Shown in pieces: positions 58,430 to 64,000 of a DNA stretch of 64,000 bases. A program made the position numbers and the translations under genes. The DNA is from Carya illinoinensis (Eukaryota > Streptophyta > Magnoliopsida > Fagales > Juglandaceae). Where the stretch lies: positions 8,482,001 to 8,546,000 of the forward strand of contig NC_056753.1 in NCBI RefSeq assembly GCF_018687715.1. Direction: 5' to 3'. Each line of letters opens with the position of its first letter. The stretch's first letter is position 1. The notes beneath the pieces were generated by a model, which saw nothing but the letters and a program-made list of their open reading frames with translations, did no database searches and was not told where the DNA came from.

Positions 58430-59040
58430 ATTAATCTCTAAGTTGCCTACACCTAGGACAGTGAAGGATGTGAGATCCTTTCTTGATCATGCGGGCTTTT
58501 AGAGGAAGTTCATATAGAATTTTTCTATCATATCTAGACCACTATGTGACCTCCTAGCTAAAGATGCCCTATTTGAGTGGACACAAGATTGTCAAGAGAC
58601 CTTTAAAACGTTAATTGGCAAGTTTACCTCAACACCCATAATCCAACCACATGATTGAACTTTACCTTTTGAGATCATGTGTGATGCTAGTGATTTTGCT
58701 GTAGGTATTGTTCTTAGACAACAAATAGAGGGGAATCTTTTTGTCATTTACGATGCTAATAAAACTCTAAATAGTGCTCAGATAAATTACTCCACCCTTG
58801 AAAAAGAGTTGCTAGCTGTATTATTTGCGTTGGATAAATTTCATTCTTACTTGATTGGCTCTCCTATTATTATTTTCACTGACCATGCAGCCCTTGAGTA
58901 TCTTCTAACAAAGAATGATGCTATGGCACAATTAAGATGGTGGATTTTACTTTTGCAGGAATTTGGCATCATTATCAAAGACAAGAAATGAGTGGAGAAC
59001 ATAGTGGCTGACCATCTCTCGAGGCTCACATTTGAGGACA
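58430..59040 (+). pseudogene. Athila-like RNase H remnant
   Basis: The frame from 58677 shows MCDASDFAVGIVLRQQ with the first catalytic Asp, then STLEKELLAVLFALDKF with the Glu, and FTDHAALEYLL. It ends ENIVADHLSRL after a stop at 58990. The preceding 58430-58670 carries the RT-RH tether with stops. Confidence 0.9.
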
Positions 59041-59299
59041 GCTTGACTACTTGCCAATCAAGGATGATTTTGCCAATGAACATTTTCTTTCTATTACTTC
59101 TCTACCATGCTTTGCTTATATTGTGAATTATTTGACTACAAGTGAGATACCGGTAGATTTGAGCGCTTAGGACAAGAGGAAGTTCATGACTGAGGTGCGT
59201 AATTTCTATTGGGTTGACCCTTTTCTTTTCAAATACTGCCCTGACCAAATTTTAAGGTGTTGCATCCCTGATGAAAAGATTGCTAGCATCTTAAAATTT

Positions 59300-60382
59300 T
59301 GTCAATCCTAAGCTTGTGGGGGCCACTTTTCAATGAAGAAAACCGCTACAAAAATTCTACAGTGTGGATTTTATTTGCCCACCTTGTTTAAGGATGCAAA
59401 CATCTATTGTCACTCATGTGAAAAGTGTCAAAAGTTAGGAGTTATGTCTCATCGTAATATAATCCCCTTAAACCCAATTTTAGTGATTGAAATTTTTTTA
59501 TTATTGGGGTATTGATTTTATGGGATCATTTCCTCCATCTTTTAGATATCAAAATATTATTGTGGCAGTAGATTATGTGTCAAAATGGGTAGAGACAACA
59601 ACTTTTAGGAGCAATGATAATAGGATTGTAATTAAATTTCTTAAAGAGAATGTGTTATCTCAATTTGGTACACCACGTGCTACCATTAGTGATCGGGATA
59701 CACATTTTTGCAACTTTTCTTTTGAGGCTTTGATGAAAAAATATGGGGTGGTACATAAGATCTATACTACCTACCACCTCCAAACAAGTGGACAAGTAGA
59801 ACTTGCAAATATAGAAATTAAGTAAATTTTAGAAAAAAGGTCAACCCAGATAGCAAAGATTAGTCTTTAAGACTAGTTGATGCATTTTGGACCTACCATA
59901 CAACTTTCAAAACTCCCTTGGGCATATCACCTTATAGGCTTGTTTTTGTAAAGCCTTGCAACTTACCTGTGGAGCTTGTGCATCAAGATCATTAGCCATC
60001 AAGCATTTCAATTTTCACATGGGAGAAGCAGGTAAGCTTAAAAAAATTTAGTTGGCCGAATTAGAGAAGTTGAGAAATGATGCTTATGAGAACTCTAGAA
60101 TTTATAAGGCTAAAATGAAAGTGTTTCATGATAAAAATATTTTAAGAAAAACGTTTAAGCCTAATGATCGAGTGTTCTTATATGATTATAGACTCCATAA
60201 GCACTAAGAAAAACTTCAGTCTAGGTGGACTGGACCTTTTGTAGTGAAGAATGTTTTTACAAATGGGGCAGTAGAAATAAAAGATCGTCGAATCTTTAAA
60301 ATGAATGTTCAATGCCTTAAAATGTTAATTAATAGGCAAGTTCTAGAAGTGAAAGATATTCCATTTGTGGATCCGGTCTATT
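59300..60382 (+). pseudogene. Athila-like integrase remnant
   Basis: The zinc-binding part shows CHSCEKCQKLG (59410-59445). The core shows IDFMGSFPP with the first Asp (59514), YVSKWVETTTF, ISDRDTHFC with the second Asp, and TSGQVELANIE with the Glu. After stops near 59823 and 59993 the C-terminal part continues with LEKLRNDAYENSRIYKAKMK and LQSRWTGPFVVKNVF, ending at 60382. All three catalytic residues survive although the frame is broken. Confidence 0.9.
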
Positions 60383-60598
60383 AACCTTGACCACACTACG
60401 CAAGTATGTTTTTTTTTTTTCTCTTATTTTCTTTCTTTTCCTTTTTATTTGCTATTGTTTTCTTTGTTTTCGTTTGTAGGATAGTTTCATTTCGCCATTT
60501 CAGGTTACCATCTTTGGTGCTTAGCGAGCTACCATCGTCACTCATCAGGTATATTCTGTCATTTTTAGTTACTCCCTATTCAATTTTTATTTTTAAAC

Positions 60599-60636
60599 AT
60601 TGAGGACAATGTTTTATTTAAGTTGGGGGTGGTAGT
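60599..60636 (+). other. Conserved pre-UTR tract with internal purine run
   Basis: TTGAGGACAATGTTTTATTT and AAGTTGGGGGTGG follow pol by about 220 bp. This phrase is known just after pol in Athila/Tat elements and resembles a second, internal polypurine tract. Its role as an internal plus-strand primer is inferred. Confidence 0.6.
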
Positions 60637-62075
60637 GTAAATTCAGTATTTAAAATGCTTGTTAGAGCTCTGTGACATATTTTTATGTATCAATTTTTTG
60701 CATCACACATGCACCATTTTCACATGTGTACTCATTCTCATTCATAGCTATCTTCGTGAATTCACAAAATCCGCCATAATCATTTTTTACTAAAGCATTC
60801 ACAAAACCCCTAATGCACTCATCCAAGCTTTATGGTAAGATGGTGGTTTGACACATGTAGATAGACAACTCTTTTGCTAAGTATTCATGTGAGTTTGGAG
60901 AGGATTGAGAACCTACAAATGCAGTAAATTGTGATAAGTGTTATTGATCTGTTGAATTAGACACTTCTTTTGAGAATATCATTACATGGTTTGTTGTAAG
61001 ATGGTGGATATACTTTGGATATGATGAATGTCAACTTAGGATCAACGTTTGAGCCTTTCAAGCTAACCATTTCCATCATACACCCCTAGTAGCTAATTTT
61101 GAGTCAATAAATATATGTAGCTTTTTTTTTCATATACTCATATCATCCATGCCTATTTGCATTGGAATATAACCTATACACTAATTTTTCTACCCTTTCT
61201 ACTTCCAAGTGTAAACTAGGTGTAGAATTTGCATGTTCTTTCTTTTGTTTTATCATTTTCAATTAAAAAGGAAAAGAGAAAAAAAAAAAAAGAGTACAAG
61301 TTGCAAAGTGTTCAATTGAGTGAGTTTCAAAGGCAAAAATAAATAAATAAATAAAAATAAAGATTGGGTAGAAATGGCAAGAATATCAAAGTGGCATGTG
61401 TTTGTCCATCAAATTATTAAAAAAAAAAAAGAAGAAAAAAGAAAATGAAAAGAATTATTATCGATAATCTGAAAAGTTTGAGAGTATACAAAGTGAGAAG
61501 TGTGGTCTACTGAAATATTTAATAAAATTTCCTTTGTATGTATTTGGAAGCTTTTGAATCATTTTCATCATTCTTTTCATATAGCTCCGAACCCAAGCCA
61601 CGTTACAACCTTTTGTGTTGACCGTTCTAATCCTAAATAAACTTTTGGGAAGACCGGTGAAAGTCTCATTTGTTAGTGTTCCTATCATAAGATTAATGTT
61701 TGCTTGTTATTTGTACATAATTGCCTAACGTCCCATGAGAGTGTGTATACACTCATTGTCAACTCCATAGAGAGAATCCTCACACAAAATACTTTTATAC
61801 CCGTGAGTTATGGAGTTGAACATTTCGCTTGAGATATTCTTGATATTGCATGTGTCAGAGCCTATGATTAGATGGATAATGTTTGGAACACACACACTCT
61901 CTGTGGATTGCTATAGGTGGATTGCTTGTGATAGGGTTATTGAATTCCTAAGATTGTTTTGACATGTGAATCTGGAAAGTGTGACTTGGTAGCATTTGTG
62001 TGTGATTTTCTTTGGTCTCTTTCGTTGTTTTCGCATGAAAATTGCTAGGGCTAATAATGAGAAAGTTGGTGGGTG
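60637..62075 (+). other. Athila-like 3' non-coding region
   Basis: About 1.44 kb between pol and the 3' LTR has no env-like ORF, signal peptide or transmembrane frame. It is collinear with 1-1058 of the left copy from 61018 on, including ATTAAA and poly(A)-rich runs. It ends in the purine tract GAGAAAGTTGGTGGGTG. Confidence 0.8.
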
Positions 62076-63419
62076 TGATGAGTACATGGAGTGCACTCTA
62101 AATACCCTATTATTATATTAAAATACTAAAATATGAATAGAAATCATAGGAATTAATGTATATTCTAGAATTGAGTTTCTATTTACGTTGGAATACTTCT
62201 AAGTAGTTTTTTATTTTTAATTTCAGAGTTTATAAAAGAGCAAGCTAAAGACCAGTCAAATTCAAAGGAAGACTTTCATGGGGTTTGAGAGCAATTTGTA
62301 TCAAGAAAAAAAAATCACAAAAGGAAACTGCAAGAAATCCAAATCAGAAATTGGCTAGGAGACAACATAGATATACTTTAATATTTTGACCATAACTTTC
62401 TATTCACAGATTAGATTGATGAAATTCTTGATGCATTAGAAAGCTATCTTAAAAGGTTATAAATTTGTCTCTAATAAGGATTTCCAAATTTGAAATCCTG
62501 AAGTATGTACATGGCTGCCAAGATTAGTCCTAAAATTTAGATGATTTTTTATATGAAAATTATGAAAACATTAAGCTTTCTTCCCTACTCTATACAAGCA
62601 TTTCATTATTACGAAATAGAGGAGGGGGAGAGGAACAAGAGGCATAGTTGAAGAGAGGAGAAAATTACTTCCATGGCATCCATTCACTTCAATTTTATCT
62701 TGAGATTTTTATTGTCTATTATATTTATGAGTAACTAAATTCTCAAGTACGGTTAGGGATGAATTTGCACATTAGATTATATTTTTAATTTATATATTTG
62801 ATATTCAATTACTAAAACTCTTTTGTTTTATCATTCTCAATTCATTGTTGATGTTTTCTTTTCCGAATAATCATAAAATGTATTCTGTTTATGGATTCAG
62901 CCATGCTTTTTCTATTGAATGGATTGGCTCTTTGATTATATTTGGATCAATTATTTATTTATATTGATTTAGTTTTTTGTTGCAATATCGCTCCCTGAGT
63001 ATATTGTTGTCATTGGATATTTTCAATAGGGATAATAATTTATATATTTTAAAAGTGGTGAATGATTTTTCAAATAATTATATTTGTTTTAATTTTGGTT
63101 TATAAATCTATACCTTACGATTGGGAATTCAGGAATTGAGTTCCCAATTGAGTTATTCAATGAATTAAGAATAATTAAAATACCAGATTTGTACAAGAGA
63201 TTTCCGACGCTCTACTGTTCGTCAAATTTGAGTACTTCTTTCATTAGTACCTTTGCTTCACTTCAATTTACATTTAAATTAATCTTTGTTCTCTATTAAT
63301 CATTTAATATTTTTCTTTAATTTCTTTGTTCCTTCTGCTATTCTATTAATTTGTCTCTTTGTGGAATTGATACCTCAAAGTTGTGCTACAACTACTGCAT
63401 TATTCTTTAAGCATAGTCA
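62076..63419 (+). repeat. 3' LTR of Athila-like element
   Basis: The LTR runs from TGATGAGTACATGG to GCATAGTCA. It aligns with 1059-2408 and 53888-55249. Confidence 0.88.
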
Positions 63420-64000
63420 ATTCAGGAGATCCACTCTATATTTAATCAGTCTTGAGTGGACATGGGATTTTCACTAGGATAGTTTCCCCATCCTAGTTTT
63501 GGGTTCGTGACAGAACATTTTAATACATAAGTTATGCTTCATGATATGTGCATATGCTTCATTAGAGATGACAGAATATCTTGACATGAACACTTCAGAT
63601 ATCAATGGAACTTTATAACATAAACATCGATTTTGATGCAGTGCTTATCAATACTCATACTATCACAAACCATGAGTAAGTCAGAACACAACATTGAAAA
63701 TTTTTCATTAGAAAGACTTAAATAACATTTCTAAGATCCTTGAAGACTTGTTGCTGCATGTTCCTTGGACTTTTACTATGTACACGATAACTGCTATACT
63801 TTTTACTATTTGTAACTTAAACCTTGCCTTAGCCATTTTCCATAAACTCTATTCTTTTTTTGCTAAACATAAACTTTCCCCAACATTATTCTCATGCACT
63901 ATTTGCATAACTATCAATATTAACTCGTTATAAGTTTAGAACAGAACCTAAATCCATCATTTTCTCATAAATTGGCCACCTAACAATCAACAAACAAAAA
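63420..64000. other. Right flank, no gene recognised
   Basis: AT-rich DNA after the Athila-like 3' LTR. An open stretch at 63748-63933 has no recognisable domain. It may belong to another element beyond the window edge. Confidence 0.4.

Larger units (their letters stand above)
53888..63419 (+). mobile_element. Athila-like Ty3/gypsy retrotransposon, complete but decayed
   Basis: 5' LTR 53888-55249, primer site 55254, gag, protease, RT, RNase H and integrase (55388-60382), a purine-rich tract at about 60628, a 1.4-kb 3' non-coding region and 3' LTR 62076-63419. Pol order PR-RT-RH-IN identifies Ty3/gypsy. The tRNA-Asp-type primer site and long 3' non-coding region suit the Athila/Tat clade. All proteins carry stops or shifts, and part of gag is deleted. 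No env-like frame was found. Target duplication is not evident (GCTAA versus ATTCA). Confidence 0.9.

Noticed and set aside
60637..62075. env-like gene in the Athila-like element
   Set aside because: No frame longer than 76 codons, no signal peptide or transmembrane pattern.

Overview
This is nuclear DNA from a seed plant, most likely a woody dicot. The window is AT-rich and almost entirely made of nested transposable elements. Plant-specific families dominate: Athila- and Tat-type Ty3/gypsy, Ty1/copia, plant L1-type LINEs that end in an RNase H domain, and CACTA (En/Spm) DNA transposons. Only one ordinary host gene looks intact, an intronless CDR1-like aspartic protease at 16507-17865 (minus strand). 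I see no rRNA, tRNA or CRISPR features, and the species cannot be fixed from the sequence alone.

Layout. 1-2408 is the 3' end of an Athila-like element with its 3' LTR. 2409-10598 is the 3' part of a Tat-like gypsy element: 75-bp tandem repeats, a decayed antisense ORF and a plus-strand LTR. That antisense ORF is split by a 5'-truncated LINE (5165-7786, perfect 16-bp target duplication) and by a solo LTR (about 7979-9278) that holds an array of CGCTCGAGCG palindromes. 12143-15720 is the left arm of a CACTA-like element with many degenerate TTCGAA palindromes. 15868-25005 is unit A of a segmental duplication, with the live protease gene and a minus-strand copia element (17989-24434) inserted 124 bp upstream of its ATG. 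25013-25837 is a right arm of the CACTA-like family. 25838-27073 is a polyadenylated non-LTR element carrying seven consecutive RNA hairpins. 27074 to about 39835 is unit B of the duplication: a dead protease copy split by a plus-strand copia element (28674-33190), and an upstream region split by a CACTA transposon (33992-39546). That CACTA element encodes a spliced fusion of tnpD-like and tnpA-like segments. 39850-40799 is a second non-LTR element, inverted relative to the first. 41400-51494 is a decayed LINE (gag-like ORF1, endonuclease, RT) split by a non-autonomous LTR element with about 2.7-kb LTRs and only about 0.86 kb of internal DNA (43398-49628). 51495-53671 holds one LTR and an inverted fragment of it. 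53888-63419 is a complete but decayed Athila-like element with both LTRs, PBS, gag, PR, RT, RNase H and IN remnants.

How the parts relate. Units A and B act as each other's empty sites. The copia element in A is absent from B, and the copia and CACTA insertions in B are absent from A. The protease duplication therefore predates all three insertions. In A the protease stayed open; its promoter carries a tandem 36-bp duplication with RY (CATGCATG) and TATA-like motifs, and a copia LTR end lies immediately upstream in the same orientation. B has a premature stop, frameshifts and a 4.5-kb insertion. The candidates I rate highest for something undescribed are the fused CACTA protein, the hairpin array of the non-LTR element, the CGCTCGAGCG array and the giant-LTR element.
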